A DNA stretch of 64,000 nt from VYDC01 sp963667515 (lineage in GTDB: Bacteria > Chloroflexota > Dehalococcoidia > UBA2979): NCBI GenBank assembly GCA_963667515.2, contig CAXXXY010000006.1, forward strand, positions 496,001 through 560,000, written 5' to 3'. Positions 15,969 through 24,762 of the stretch are shown piece by piece. Positions within the stretch are counted from its first letter, which is position 1. Every line of letters begins with the position of its first letter. The notes under the pieces were generated by a model that was not told the DNA's origin, did no database searches, and was given only the letters and a program-made list of their open reading frames with translations. Both the position numbers and the translations under genes were made by a program.

Positions 15969-17615
15969 TTGATAGGCATCAAGGGCATCGGTCAGAACGT
16001 GACGCGTCGCGGCTTCCTGCGGGGGGCGGCGCTGGGCGGTGTCGGCCTCGCAACGGCAGCCGTGATCGGCTGCGACGACGACGATGACGACGCGGCCTCG
16101 ACCGCGCCGGCGGCACCCGCGCCGGCCGCGTCCGCACCCACGGCGAGCGCGCCCGCGGAGACGGTCAAGTCCGGGAAGATGACGCCCGCCGTCGTGAACC
16201 CCGGCAACACGCTTGACCCGAACTCCACGGCGGGCAGCGTCCAAGAGTTCCACGCGATGTACGACACGCTGACCCGGCTGGACCCGGTCACGAACACGAT
16301 CATCCCATCGTTCGCCGCGTCGTTCGAGCCGGAGGGCGGAGACCCGGCGCACTGGATCTTCCATATCCGCGACGCGGAGTTCTCGGACAGCGTGAAGGTG
16401 ACCGCGGAGGACGTCAAGTTCGCCTTCGAGTACTACCAAGACGCCGATAACAAGTCGAGCCTGCGCTCGCGCGTGAGCACCGTCGACACAGTGGACGTGA
16501 TCGACCCCCTGACGGTGCGGGTCAACACCAAGGGTCCGGACCCGATCCTGCCGCGCCGGCAGCACCTGGTCTTCGTGCTCCCCAAGCACATCTTCGAGGA
16601 CGCCTCGAAGGGCAAGGAGTTCCAGGCCGAGCAGGCCGTGGGCAGCGGCGCCTACGTGCCCTACAACTACAAGCCCGGCGCGGAGATCCCGCTGCTGGCG
16701 AGCCCGTCGTCGTGGCGTGGGACGAAGGGCCTGGACGACGTCCAGCTCCTGGTCATCAAGGAGACGACGACGCGCATCGCCGCGCTCCAGACCGGCGACA
16801 TCGACATGACGACCGGCCTCCCGGCGAAGGACCTGGAGCGCATCGACGGCTTCGACAACATCGTGCTGGGCAAGAACCCGAGCACGCAGTGGCGCGGCTG
16901 GTCGATGGAGTACTTCGACGAGCCGACCAACGACGTGCGCGTGCGCCAGGCGCTCTCGCACTCGCTCGAGCTCGACAGCGTGATCGACGAGATCTACTTC
17001 GGCCGCGCGATCAAGATGAAGGGCCAGCCGCTGACGGAGAACGTCTTCGGCCACAACCCGAACCTCGAGCCGTTCGCCTACGACCCGGACATGTCCCGGC
17101 AGCTGCTGAAGGACGCGGGGCTGGAGAACGGCTTCAAGACCACGATCACCTCGCGCACGGAGGGCAACCCGGAGTTCGCGGCGCAGGCGCTGGCTGCCGC
17201 CGACAACATCTCCGACATCGGCATCGACATCGACATCGCGAACATCGAGACGGCCGCATGGCGGGATGGGATCTACGGTCGTGCCAAGCGGACGCCGCAC
17301 ATCTACCACATGCCGTTCTCGGCGTTCGTGCTCGCGGACGCGTCGTTCGCCTACTCGTGGATCCAGAAGGACGCGCCGTCGGCGTACTACGACAACCCGA
17401 AGTTCGAGGAGCCGTTCGTCGAGGGCCTGACCACCGTCGACAACGACGCGCGGCGCGCCCTCTACGAGAAGGCGACGTTCGAGCTGAACGCCGACCCGGT
17501 GGCGCTGTGGACCGTCCAGGCCGAGGAGTACCACGCCTGGCGCGACGACAAGTTCGCCGACGTGCACCCGGCCGGTCAGCCGATGGTGTTCTTCGACCAG
17601 GTGGTTCCGCTGTAG
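15969..17615 (+). CDS. ABC transporter substrate-binding lipoprotein, SBP_bac_5 (oligopeptide/nickel type)
   Basis: A 548-residue extracellular solute receptor of family 5. The N-terminus has a twin-arginine motif (TRRGFLRG), a hydrophobic stretch and the lipobox AVIGC followed by six Asp, so the mature protein is probably exported folded and lipid-anchored. Family features include PSFAASFEPEGGDP, WIFHIRDAEFSDSVKVTAED and VRQALSHSLELDSVIDEIYF. TTG start 15969 follows AAGGAGGGAC. No permease or ATPase genes adjoin it, so it is an orphan receptor. A paralogue is broken at 28366-29966. Likely regulated by the CRP-like palindrome upstream. Confidence 0.92.
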   Translation: MIGIKGIGQNVTRRGFLRGAALGGVGLATAAVIGCDDDDDDAASTAPAAPAPAASAPTASAPAETVKSGKMTPAVVNPGNTLDPNSTAGSVQEFHAMYDTLTRLDPVTNTIIPSFAASFEPEGGDPAHWIFHIRDAEFSDSVKVTAEDVKFAFEYYQDADNKSSLRSRVSTVDTVDVIDPLTVRVNTKGPDPILPRRQHLVFVLPKHIFEDASKGKEFQAEQAVGSGAYVPYNYKPGAEIPLLASPSSWRGTKGLDDVQLLVIKETTTRIAALQTGDIDMTTGLPAKDLERIDGFDNIVLGKNPSTQWRGWSMEYFDEPTNDVRVRQALSHSLELDSVIDEIYFGRAIKMKGQPLTENVFGHNPNLEPFAYDPDMSRQLLKDAGLENGFKTTITSRTEGNPEFAAQALAAADNISDIGIDIDIANIETAAWRDGIYGRAKRTPHIYHMPFSAFVLADASFAYSWIQKDAPSAYYDNPKFEEPFVEGLTTVDNDARRALYEKATFELNADPVALWTVQAEEYHAWRDDKFADVHPAGQPMVFFDQVVPL

Positions 17616-17644
17616 CCAACAGCCACGCGAGACGCCGAAAGCAG

Positions 17645-17670
17645 GGGCCGGCCCTCCGGGGCCGGCCCTT
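17645..17670 (+). terminator. Rho-independent-like terminator after receptor gene
   Basis: GGGCCGGCC-CTCCGG-GGCCGGCCC is a perfect 9-bp stem with a six-base loop, followed by only TT. It lies 30 bases after the receptor stop. Confidence 0.65.
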
Positions 17671-17674
17671 CGCT

Positions 17675-18031
17675 ATGCTGCCGGCGCTCGGAGGCGTGGG
17701 GCTCCGAGGCGACGCGGGGCGGGAGGCCGAGACGCGCGACGAGGTGACGATCCTCGGGCTGCGGCTGAACGTGCGGCTCACCGTCGTCGTGCTCGCCAGC
17801 ACGATGCTGCTGCTCCTCGACGAGTACCACCGCGTGCTGCCATCGGACGCCGTCGGGAGCGGCGCGCGCTCCAGCGCCGTCGAGCGCACCGTGCTCTACC
17901 TCGTCATCCCGGCGGCGATCGTCGTCTTCGGCTTCTGCAACCGCCTGGGCGACCACGGGCTGCGCATCGGCGAGTGGAGGCCCGGGCTGCGCTGGACGGT
18001 CGGCTCGCTGGCGGCGCTCGCGCCGATCTGA
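17675..18031 (+). pseudogene. N-terminal fragment of a CPBP-type membrane protease
   Basis: A 118-residue frame resembling the beginning of CPBP/CAAX-like intramembrane proteases: RLTVVVLASTMLLLLDEYHR, TVLYLVIPAAIVVFGFCNRL and RIGEWRPGLRWTVGSLAALA. Full members are roughly twice as long and carry the EExxxR and HxxxN/D catalytic motifs further on; here the frame stops at TGA before any of them, and the next gene begins 38 bases later. Most likely a remnant. The family assignment is tentative. Confidence 0.5.
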
Positions 18032-18069
18032 CGCGACGCCGAGCACGAACGCACCGGAGGGAGGGCGCC

Positions 18070-18558
18070 ATGCGCCTCGACACGCGCGCGCGGCGGCTGG
18101 GGCCGCCACCACTGCCCGCACGGCCGCTGGCGCTGGCGCTGCTGCTGGCGCTCTCGCTCACGGCGCTCGCCGCCTCGGCGTGCGGCGGCGACGACGGCGA
18201 ACGCCTGGACGCGCTCGAGCGGCGCGTGCTGGAGGTCGAGCGCGAGAACGCCTCGCTGCGCGGGGCCCAGCCGGGCGTGCTGCGCGTGCGCGGCGTCGAG
18301 GTCGTGGACGAGCAGGGCCGCCCGCGCGTGGAGCTCGCCGCGGAGGGCGTCACCGCGCGAGTGACGCTGCTCGACCCGCAAGGCCGCGCCGTGGCCACGA
18401 TCGCCGACGTGGACGGCGTGGCGCCGCACCTCTTCCTCGAGTCGCACGAGCGCAACGCGCGCGCGCTCCTCTCGGGCGACCTCGCGCTGCTGAGCGTGGA
18501 GAGCGCGCGCGGCTGCCGCCGCATGGGCGCGCAGTACGAGGCCGTGGTGGACTGCTAG
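18070..18558 (+). CDS. Hypothetical lipoprotein with coiled coil
   Basis: A 162-residue secreted protein. The hydrophobic signal ends in LAASAC-GGDDG (lipobox), followed by a short coiled coil (ERLDALERRVLEVERENASL) and two beta-rich repeats with an R-x-E-L / VTLLDPQGRAVATI pattern. The C-terminal region has two cysteines (CRRMGAQYEAVVDC) that could form a disulfide. ATG follows GGAGGGAGGGCGCC. No known family recognised. Confidence 0.75.
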   Translation: MRLDTRARRLGPPPLPARPLALALLLALSLTALAASACGGDDGERLDALERRVLEVERENASLRGAQPGVLRVRGVEVVDEQGRPRVELAAEGVTARVTLLDPQGRAVATIADVDGVAPHLFLESHERNARALLSGDLALLSVESARGCRRMGAQYEAVVDC

Positions 18559-18675
18559 GCGACGCCCCCGCGCCCCCCCGCGCCCCCCGCACCGCCCCCG
18601 CGCCCTGCGCGCCGCCCGACTTCGGCGGACGCGCGCGCGAAAGGCGCGTCCGGTGGCTGGTGAGCGATCGCACGC

Positions 18676-19485
18676 GTGCCGAGGATCGTGGAGGGACCCG
18701 TCAGGAGGATGTCAGGATGGGGCCGCGCCTCCAACGCGCTTGCGGTCCCCTTGCTCTCCCCCACGCGGCAGCGGCTGCTGACGTTGCTCCCCAAGGGCAG
18801 CCCCGTGGAGATCGCGCGACTGATCCGCGCCGACACGGCGCTCGCGGGGGGGGTGCTGCAGGCCGCGAGCTTCGCCGCCGCCGTGCAGCGCGAGCGCGTG
18901 CTATCGGTGGATCGCGCCATCATCCTTCTCGGCTCGGACCAGACGCGGCAGATCGCGAGCGCGTACGCGCAGCACTCCCACCCGGGCGTGCTGACGGAGG
19001 CGGGCTTCGACGAGGTGGCGCTGTGGCGGCACCTCGTCGCCTGCGCGCTGCTCGCACAGGCCGCGCTGGCGCCCAACACCCCCGCCGCGATCGCCCCCGC
19101 TGCGCACCTCGCGGGGCTACTGCACGACGCGGGGCGACTGGCGATCGCGAACGCCGACCCGGTGCACCCTCGGCGCGTGCTGGCCGCCCACGCCGAGGGT
19201 GCGCCGCTGCTGGAGGCCGAGCGGAGCGAGTTCGGCATCGACCACGTGGAGCTGCTGCCGCACGTGCTGGGCAGGTGGGGCGTCGAGCCCGCGATCATCG
19301 AGGCCGCCGCCGACCACCACGGGGGCGCCGCCAGCGGCCTGGCCACCGCCGTCCGCCGCGCGCGCGATGTCGCCTTGGCGCTCGGCATCGGAGACGGCGC
19401 GACGCCCGACCCCCAGCCCGCGGAGACCCTCGATGCCGACACGACTCGCATCGTCCAGCGCGCGGGGGGGGGGACGCGTTCCTGA
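18676..19485 (+). CDS. HDOD-domain protein
   Basis: A 269-residue cytoplasmic protein built around an HDOD domain: ARLIRADTALAGGVLQAAS, IILLGSDQTRQIASAYAQHS, AAHLAGLLHDAGRLAIANAD and AAADHHGG. HDOD domains are HD-superfamily relatives, usually without phosphodiesterase activity, used in signalling scaffolds often linked to cyclic di-GMP and motility. The last codons run through a tract of ten G (19464-19473), so length errors there would change the C-terminus. The GTG start at 18676 is weakly supported; initiation could be internal. Confidence 0.8.
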   Translation: MPRIVEGPVRRMSGWGRASNALAVPLLSPTRQRLLTLLPKGSPVEIARLIRADTALAGGVLQAASFAAAVQRERVLSVDRAIILLGSDQTRQIASAYAQHSHPGVLTEAGFDEVALWRHLVACALLAQAALAPNTPAAIAPAAHLAGLLHDAGRLAIANADPVHPRRVLAAHAEGAPLLEAERSEFGIDHVELLPHVLGRWGVEPAIIEAAADHHGGAASGLATAVRRARDVALALGIGDGATPDPQPAETLDADTTRIVQRAGGGTRS

Positions 19486-19532
19486 TGGACCACCTCAGGT
19501 GGATCGAGCGCGCCAGTGCCCCGGGAGAGGAA

Positions 19533-19549
19533 CGTCAGGCCTCCTGACG
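19533..19549 (+). terminator. Short hairpin after HDOD gene
   Basis: CGTCAGG-CCT-CCTGACG, a perfect 7-bp stem with a three-base loop, 48 bases after the HDOD stop. It has no T-tract; possible terminator or transcript-end stabiliser. Confidence 0.45.
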
Positions 19550-19570
19550 GCCCTCCCCGAGGCTTCCCCA

Positions 19571-19637
19571 CCTCGGCATGCGATCCGGCGTCGGCGGCGT
19601 GCCATGGCGTTCGCCGGCGTCGGATCGCAGGCCGAGG
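19571..19637. terminator. Long imperfect inverted repeat between convergent genes
   Basis: Left arm 19571-19596 and right arm 19612-19637 pair over 26 positions with three mismatches, two of which would be G-U in RNA. The core is TGCGATCCGGCGTCGGCG against CGCCGGCGTCGGATCGCA around a 15-base loop. It ends four bases before the stop of the SRPBCC gene, between convergent HDOD and SRPBCC genes, so a bidirectional terminator is likely. Confidence 0.6.
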
Positions 19638-19641
19638 GGGC

Positions 19642-20079
19642 TCAGGCGAGCTCGACGCAGGCGCGCTCGTAGAGCGGCAGCACGCCGCCCCAGCCGCGGC
19701 GGTTGGCGTCGCGCCGCTCCTGTGCCGCCGCGCCGAGGCGCTCCCAGCCGCGATGCTCGATGCGGACGCGCGTGCCCGCGGCCTCGAAGGTAATCTCCAC
19801 CTCGGTGGCGTCGCCGCGGTCGGCGCGGATGTGCCACAGGTAGACCAGCCGCCGCGGCGGCTCCCACGCGAGCACCTCTCCCCAGTCGTGCTCGGCGCCC
19901 GCGCCCGTCCGCTCGAAGATGCGGCCGCCCGCGCGGGGCTCGAAGGTGATCGCCTCGGGCCGCTCTCCGGCGACCGTGTGGTCGCTCGGCCACCACAGCG
20001 CCGTCCGCCGCGCCCACACCTCGAAGGCGTGCACGGGCGAGCAGCGCACCGTGAGGTCGATCCGCAGCGGCTCCGTCAT
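19642..20079 (-). CDS. SRPBCC/AHSA1-type START-domain protein
   Basis: A 145-residue protein of the Aha1-C/SRPBCC family: VRCSPVHAFEVWARRTALWW, the ITFEPRAGGRIFERTGAG strand pair and WEPPRRLVYLWHI. These form a hydrophobic-ligand cavity, but ligands are rarely known. It overlaps the ArsR gene upstream by ATGA, the usual arsR-SRPBCC operon in which the regulator controls its partner. Confidence 0.88.
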   Translation of the reverse strand: MTEPLRIDLTVRCSPVHAFEVWARRTALWWPSDHTVAGERPEAITFEPRAGGRIFERTGAGAEHDWGEVLAWEPPRRLVYLWHIRADRGDATEVEITFEAAGTRVRIEHRGWERLGAAAQERRDANRRGWGGVLPLYERACVELA

Positions 20080-20435
20080 GGCGCGCGCCGCCCCCCGCCG
20101 CCGAACGCGCCCTCGTCCCCCGGCGCCGTGTTCTCGGCGAGCAGGCGGAAGCGCGCGGCCGCGTCGCCCCAGACCTGCTCCAGGTAGGAGCGCACCGCGG
20201 CGATCCCCTCGTCGTGCAGGCGATAGAGGCGGCGCGTGCCCTCGGCGCGGCGCGTGACGAGCCCCGCCTCGCGCAGCAACCGCAGGTGGCGTGAGACGGC
20301 GGGCCGGCTGATGGGGAGCGCGGCCGCGAGCTCGCCGACCGAGCGATCGCGCGCCGCCAGCAGCTCGACGATCGCGCGTCGCTGCGCGTCGCCAAGCGCG
20401 TCGAAGGGGTCGCGCGCGAGGGCGTCGAGGCTCAT
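20076..20435 (-). CDS. ArsR-family winged-helix repressor
   Basis: A 119-residue regulator. The winged helix is clear: DALGDAQRRAIVELLAARDR, SVGELAAALPISRPAVSRHL (recognition helix), then EAGLVTRRAEGTRRLYRL (wing). No metal-binding Cys motif is present, so it is not a metal sensor; it belongs to the group paired with SRPBCC proteins. It is first in the two-gene operon and divergent from the gene at 20524; probable operators lie in between. Confidence 0.9.
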   Translation of the reverse strand: MSLDALARDPFDALGDAQRRAIVELLAARDRSVGELAAALPISRPAVSRHLRLLREAGLVTRRAEGTRRLYRLHDEGIAAVRSYLEQVWGDAAARFRLLAENTAPGDEGAFGGGGRRAP

Positions 20436-20443
20436 TGCGATAC

Positions 20444-20477
20444 GGTAACAGGGTTGCTACGGTAACATCTCGGTTAC
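20444..20477. promoter_or_regulatory. Probable ArsR operator region
   Basis: The 88-bp divergent gap holds ACGGTAAC twice (20441-20448 and 20459-20466) and GGTTAC inverted at 20472-20477, giving GTAAC-N6-GTTAC. Repeated and inverted copies of one half-site next to arsR suggest autoregulation and control of the gene at 20524. Confidence 0.5.
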
Positions 20478-20523
20478 GTTCGCCCACGACGGGACGAGAC
20501 ACCAGGGGACGAGGAGGCCGGGG

Positions 20524-20829
20524 GTGCAGCAGGTGGTGGTCCGCTACAGGACGAAGCCCGATCGCGCCGACGAGAACCAGCGGCTGGTGGAGCGCGTCTT
20601 CGCCGAGCTCGCCGAGCGCGACCCCGGCGGCCTGCGCTACGCGACGTTCCGGCTCGCCGACGGCGTGAGCTTCGTGCACGTCGCCTTCGTCGAGGAGGAG
20701 GGGCGCAACCCGCTGGGCGAGACGCCGGCCTTCCAGGAGTTCCAGCGCGAGATCGTGGACCGCTGCGACGAGCCCCCGGCGCCGCAGGACGCGACGGTGG
20801 TCGGCTCCTACCGCTTCTTCGCGGAGTAG
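20524..20829 (+). CDS. Small hypothetical protein, ferredoxin-like fold probable
   Basis: A 101-residue protein beginning MQQVVVRYRTKPDRADENQR and containing LRYATFRLADGVSFVHVAF. The pattern of alternating strands and helix resembles dimeric alpha/beta-barrel (ABM-like) proteins, but no residue identifies a reaction. GTG start follows GGAGGCCGGG. Its divergent partner is arsR and it may be under that repressor. Confidence 0.65.
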   Translation: MQQVVVRYRTKPDRADENQRLVERVFAELAERDPGGLRYATFRLADGVSFVHVAFVEEEGRNPLGETPAFQEFQREIVDRCDEPPAPQDATVVGSYRFFAE

Positions 20830-20962
20830 CGCCCGGCCGCCACTCGGCGGCGCGCGGGGGCGGGCCCTCGCGCGGCGCGAGGTTTTACAGTTCGCCCGTC
20901 GACGCGGCGCGTCCCCCCTGCCATCCTGTGCGCGGGCTGGCGGGGGGAACGAGAGCACGCCC

Positions 20963-22447
20963 GTGCACCGCCGCCGCCTGCTCCCCGCGATCGCACTCGC
21001 CGCCGCGCTGCTGGCGCTCGTCGCGCCGGCCGCTCCTGTCGCGCACGCCGTCGCACGGGGCGGCCACCCACCACCGCTCGACGCGCGCACGGCCGCCCTC
21101 GTCGCTGGCGAGATCGCGGTGGTCCGCGCCGACGGCGACTGCCTGCGGCTGCGCGAGGCGCCCGGCCTGAGCGGCGGCGTGCTGACCTGCCTCGCCGAGG
21201 GCAGCACCGTGACGGCGCTCGCGGGCGCCGCCACGCTCGATGGCTTCGCCTGGCGCGAGGTGGCCACGCACGCGCTGCACGGCTGGGTCGCGGAGCGCTA
21301 CATCGTCGCGGCCCCCGCCGCGAGCGGTGTCGGCGCGAGCTGCGGAGGCGCGACGTCGAGCTCCACGGCGGCCGGGATCTCGGGCGGCGTGCCCACGGGC
21401 GACGGCATCTCGCTGCTCGTGTGGGGCGGCGGCACCGCCGAGGGGCTGCGCGACGCCGCGGTGGAGCGCGGCTGCGAGCCGCGGTCGGTGTGGGCCACGG
21501 GTGCGGACGGCGCCCTGGTCGGCTACATCTTCGGCGCGCCCGACTCCGTGAACCGCGCCTGGCTGGCGCTCTTCCCAGGCGGGCGTATCCCCGCGCCGCG
21601 CGCGCTGCTGCTGCGCTGCGGCTCGCCCGGCGGCGGCGCCGTCGCCGCCTCCTCCACGCGCACGCCGCTGCCGGCCGCCTCGGCCTCGGCGCCGCTGCGC
21701 GTCGGCTCGGGGGCGACGCCGAGCGTGAGCGCGCAGGCCGCGATCGTCGTCGACGAGGCCTCGGGCGCCGTGCTCTTCGACAAGAGCGGCCACCTCGCGC
21801 TCGCGCCCGCGAGCCTCACCAAGATCGCGACGGCGATCGTGGCGCTGGAGGGCGCGGAGCTGGGCGCCGCCGTCGCGAGCTCGGTCGACGCGCGCGACAT
21901 GCCGGGCTCGAGCGTGATGGGGCTGCGCCCCGGCGACTGCTTCTCCGTGCGCGACCTGCTCCACGGCCTGCTGCTGCCCTCGGGCAACGACGCCGCGCTG
22001 GCGCTGGGCCGCTACGTCGCGGGGAGTGACGAGGCGTTCGTGACGCGGCTGCACACGATGCTCGACCGCCTCGGCCTGGACGACACGCGCTTCATCGACC
22101 CGCACGGCCTCGGCGGCGACGGCCACGCCAGCTCGGCGCACGACATCGCGATGCTCGCGCGCTACGCCATGCAGCTCCCCGACTTCGCCGAGATGGTGAC
22201 GACGCGCGCGTGGACGGCGGACGGCTCGCGCACGCTGACGATGCGCAACGTCAACTCCTTCCTCGCGCGCTACGGCGGCGCCGACGGCGTGAAGACCGGC
22301 TTCACCGAGGAGGCCGGGCGCACGCTCGCCGCCTCCGCCACGCGCGAGGGTCGGCGGCTGCACGTGGTGCTGCTGAACGCGCCCGAGCGCTTCACGGACG
22401 CCGAGCGGCTGCTCGACTGGGCCTTCGCGAACTTCGACTGGCCGTAG
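20963..22447 (+). CDS. D-alanyl-D-alanine carboxypeptidase with N-terminal SH3-like domain
   Basis: A 494-residue exported penicillin-binding protein that trims peptidoglycan stem peptides. A Sec signal (about residues 1-29) precedes an SH3b-like domain (DCLRLREAPGLSGGVLTCL to GWVAERYIV) and a linker with two Cys-containing segments. The S11 peptidase follows: SLTK with the nucleophile near residue 285, SGN near 339 and KTG near 443. GTG start follows GGCGGGGGGAACGAGAGC. The N-terminal module resembles the lipoprotein domain found three more times in this window. Confidence 0.9.
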   Translation: MHRRRLLPAIALAAALLALVAPAAPVAHAVARGGHPPPLDARTAALVAGEIAVVRADGDCLRLREAPGLSGGVLTCLAEGSTVTALAGAATLDGFAWREVATHALHGWVAERYIVAAPAASGVGASCGGATSSSTAAGISGGVPTGDGISLLVWGGGTAEGLRDAAVERGCEPRSVWATGADGALVGYIFGAPDSVNRAWLALFPGGRIPAPRALLLRCGSPGGGAVAASSTRTPLPAASASAPLRVGSGATPSVSAQAAIVVDEASGAVLFDKSGHLALAPASLTKIATAIVALEGAELGAAVASSVDARDMPGSSVMGLRPGDCFSVRDLLHGLLLPSGNDAALALGRYVAGSDEAFVTRLHTMLDRLGLDDTRFIDPHGLGGDGHASSAHDIAMLARYAMQLPDFAEMVTTRAWTADGSRTLTMRNVNSFLARYGGADGVKTGFTEEAGRTLAASATREGRRLHVVLLNAPERFTDAERLLDWAFANFDWP

Positions 22448-22495
22448 CGGGAGCCGGGGCGGGGGCGCGCGCCGCGCCGAGGCGGGGGGCCGCGC

Positions 22496-23230
22496 TCAGG
22501 CGAGCCGCACGATCTCCTCGCGCGCGAACAGCGCCGGTACGTCGAGCCCCAGCGGCGGCCGCGCGTAGAGGCCCGACGGCACGCCGATGTCGCCGAGGTA
22601 GAGCTCGCCGACTCGCTCGCGCGCGGCGGGCTCGCGCAGGCCGCGCTTGGGCAGCGCCAGCGTGAGCGTCGCCGCGGCGCGCACGGCAGGGTCGCGGACC
22701 TCGCCGCTCCCCGCGTCGACGCCGGACGGCACGTCGAGCGCGAGCACGGGCGCGGGCTGCCCGTTTGCCCAGGCGATGAGCGCGGCGGCGCGCCCGCGCG
22801 GCGCGCCGCGCAGGCTGTAGCCCAGGAGCCCGTCGAGCACGAGCTCGGCGCCCGCCGCCGGCTCGGCCTCGGCGTCACCCTCGATCACCGGCACGCCGAG
22901 CCGCCGCACGATCGCGAGCTGCTGCGCCGGCACGGGCGCGAAGCGCTCGGCGGGCGCGCCCAGCGCCACGACCGGCTCGGCGCCCCAGCCGTGCAGCCGC
23001 CGCGCCGCGACCAGCGCGCCGCCGCCGTTGCCGCCGGGCCCCGCGAGCGCGACGACGCGGCGGCCGCGCGGATCGCCGTCGAGGAAGCGCGAGCGGGAGA
23101 GCGCCGCAAGGTTCCGCCCCGCGCTCTCCATCATCTGCGCGAGCTCGATTCCGAAGTCCTCGATCATCGCGCGATCGACCTCGATCATCTGCTCGGTCGT
23201 GAGGTAGGGGACGGCCGGCTGCTCGCTCAT
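22496..23230 (-). CDS. nnrE: NAD(P)H-hydrate epimerase
   Basis: A 244-residue repair enzyme that interconverts R and S hydrates of NAD(P)H. Family features: LTTEQMIEVDRAMIEDFGIE, MMESAGRNLAALSRSRF, VVALAGPGGNGGGALVAARR and VLALDVPSGVDAGSGEV. It lacks the fused ADP-dependent dehydratase domain present in many bacteria. The glycine loop reads GPGGNGGGA where GxGNNGGDG is usual, a modest deviation. It is 31 bases downstream of the XRE gene on the same strand. Confidence 0.85.
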   Translation of the reverse strand: MSEQPAVPYLTTEQMIEVDRAMIEDFGIELAQMMESAGRNLAALSRSRFLDGDPRGRRVVALAGPGGNGGGALVAARRLHGWGAEPVVALGAPAERFAPVPAQQLAIVRRLGVPVIEGDAEAEPAAGAELVLDGLLGYSLRGAPRGRAAALIAWANGQPAPVLALDVPSGVDAGSGEVRDPAVRAAATLTLALPKRGLREPAARERVGELYLGDIGVPSGLYARPPLGLDVPALFAREEIVRLA

Positions 23231-23261
23231 CGCTCGCCCTTCGCGCCGCGCTCGTGCGCGC

Positions 23262-23561
23262 TCAGTGGCCGCCGCCGGCGCGCCAGAGGCGCCACGTCAC
23301 CGCGTGCCGCCCGCGCGCCCGCGCTTCGTGCGCCTCGCTCGTCAGCGCCTCGCTCGTCAGCGCCACGCCCCGCCGCGCGAGACCCTCGAGCGCGAGACCC
23401 TCCAGTGCCAGACGGAGCATCGAGGGGTGGGCGACGCGACGCTCGTCGCGCTCCCAGCGCGCCACCGTGCTGCTCGCGACGCCGAGCCGGGCGGCGAGCT
23501 GCACGCGCGACAGCCCCAGCCGCCGCCGCTCCTCGACGAGCCACGACGCCGGTTCGCTCAC
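23262..23561 (-). CDS. XRE-family helix-turn-helix protein
   Basis: A 99-residue DNA-binding protein with an N-terminal XRE helix-turn-helix: ERRRLGLSRVQLAARLGVAS, then STVARWERDERRVAHPSM. The C-terminal part shows small internal duplications (LEGLALEGLA and LTSEALTSEA) from short DNA repeats. GTG start 23561 follows GAGGGGAGC at good spacing; the frame is open further upstream. Target genes unknown; nnrE is directly downstream. Confidence 0.8.
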   Translation of the reverse strand: MSEPASWLVEERRRLGLSRVQLAARLGVASSTVARWERDERRVAHPSMLRLALEGLALEGLARRGVALTSEALTSEAHEARARGRHAVTWRLWRAGGGH

Positions 23562-23778
23562 GCGCGCTCCCCTCGCCGCGCCACGCCGATGGGCCCGCTC
23601 CCGGCCCGCGGGGGGCGGCGCGCCCGAGTCTAGCCCGCCGACGCGCGCTGCCGCCGTGGCGCTCGACACGGTGGTGCTCGACGAGGGGCGCAGGTCGCGC
23701 GGCCCGGCGCCGCGCGTGGCGCTCGCCTAGACTTCCGCACACGAGGCCCCGGGCGAGGCGTCGAGGGGAGGCGCGGCG

Positions 23779-24762
23779 GTGCAGATCTCGCTGGGGCTCG
23801 CGCCCCGCCCCGCCGCCGTCGAGCACGCGGCCCGCGCCGAGGCGCTGGGCTTCGCGCGCGTCTGGCTCTTCGACTCGCCGGCGCTCTACGCCGACGTCTG
23901 GATGACGCTCGCGCGCATCGCCGACCGCACGCAGCGCATCGGCCTCGGGCCGGCGGTGCTGGGGCCGCACCTGCGGCACCCGCTGGCGCAGGCCTCGGCG
24001 CTCGCCACGCTGGAGGAGGCGGCGCCCGGCCGCGTCGCCGCCGCCTTCGGCACGGGGCTGACGAGCCGCCGCGCGCTGGGGCAGCGCCCGCTGCTCTGGG
24101 CCGAGGTCGCGCGCTGCATCGTCCAGGTGCGCGCGCTGCTGGCGGGCGACACGGTGGAGATTGACGGCGCGCCGGCGCGGCTGCTGCAGCTCCCCGGCTT
24201 CGCGCCGCCGCGGCCGATCGCGGTGCCGCTGCTGCTGGCGACGGACGGCCCGCGCGGCCGCGAGCTGGCGCGCGAGCTCGCCGACGGCATCGTCTGCACG
24301 CGCCCCGAGCCGGGCCTCGCGCGCTGCGCCGTGCTCGCCGTCGGCGCGGTGCTCGACGAGGGCGAGGCCGCCGACTCGGAGCGCGCGCTGCTGCCCGCGC
24401 GCATCTGGTCGGCGCTGCGCTATCACGCCGCGTACGAGCGCGACCCCGCCTCCGTCGACGCGCTGCCCGGCGGGGCGGCCTGGCGACGCGACCTGGAGCG
24501 CCACCCGGCCGCCTCGCGCCACCTGCATACGCACGTCGGCCACCTCGTCGCCCTGAACGAGCGCGACGCCGCGCACGTCGAGCCGCGACGCAGCCGCTCG
24601 GTGCTCACCGGCACCGCCGCCGAGCTGCTCGATCGCCTCGCCGAGCTGGAGGCGGCCGGCGCCAGCGAGCTGATCTGGGCGCCCCTCGGCGAGGCGATCG
24701 AGCGCGAGCTGGAGACGTTCGCCGAGGCCGCCGGCCTCGGCGCCGCGACGAGCGCGTCGTGA
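23779..24762 (+). CDS. Luciferase-like (LLM) oxidoreductase
   Basis: A 327-residue LLM-superfamily TIM barrel: MQISLGLAPRPAAVEHAARA, RIGLGPAVLGPHLRHPLAQA, VAAAFGTGLTSRRALGQRPL and a C-terminal LTGTAAELLDRLAELEAAGA. Cofactor is F420H2 or FMNH2 by family. Its TGA overlaps the GTG of the CaiB gene, so the two are translated together and probably act in one catabolic route involving CoA thioesters. GTG start follows GAGGGGAGG. Confidence 0.85.
   Translation: MQISLGLAPRPAAVEHAARAEALGFARVWLFDSPALYADVWMTLARIADRTQRIGLGPAVLGPHLRHPLAQASALATLEEAAPGRVAAAFGTGLTSRRALGQRPLLWAEVARCIVQVRALLAGDTVEIDGAPARLLQLPGFAPPRPIAVPLLLATDGPRGRELARELADGIVCTRPEPGLARCAVLAVGAVLDEGEAADSERALLPARIWSALRYHAAYERDPASVDALPGGAAWRRDLERHPAASRHLHTHVGHLVALNERDAAHVEPRRSRSVLTGTAAELLDRLAELEAAGASELIWAPLGEAIERELETFAEAAGLGAATSAS

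Noticed and set aside
18559..18675. Possible riboswitch before the first HDOD gene
   Set aside because: The stretch is C-rich with no GCAAAC or CGCAAAG elements like those of the GEMM riboswitch upstream of flp; nothing structured beyond simple repeats was found.
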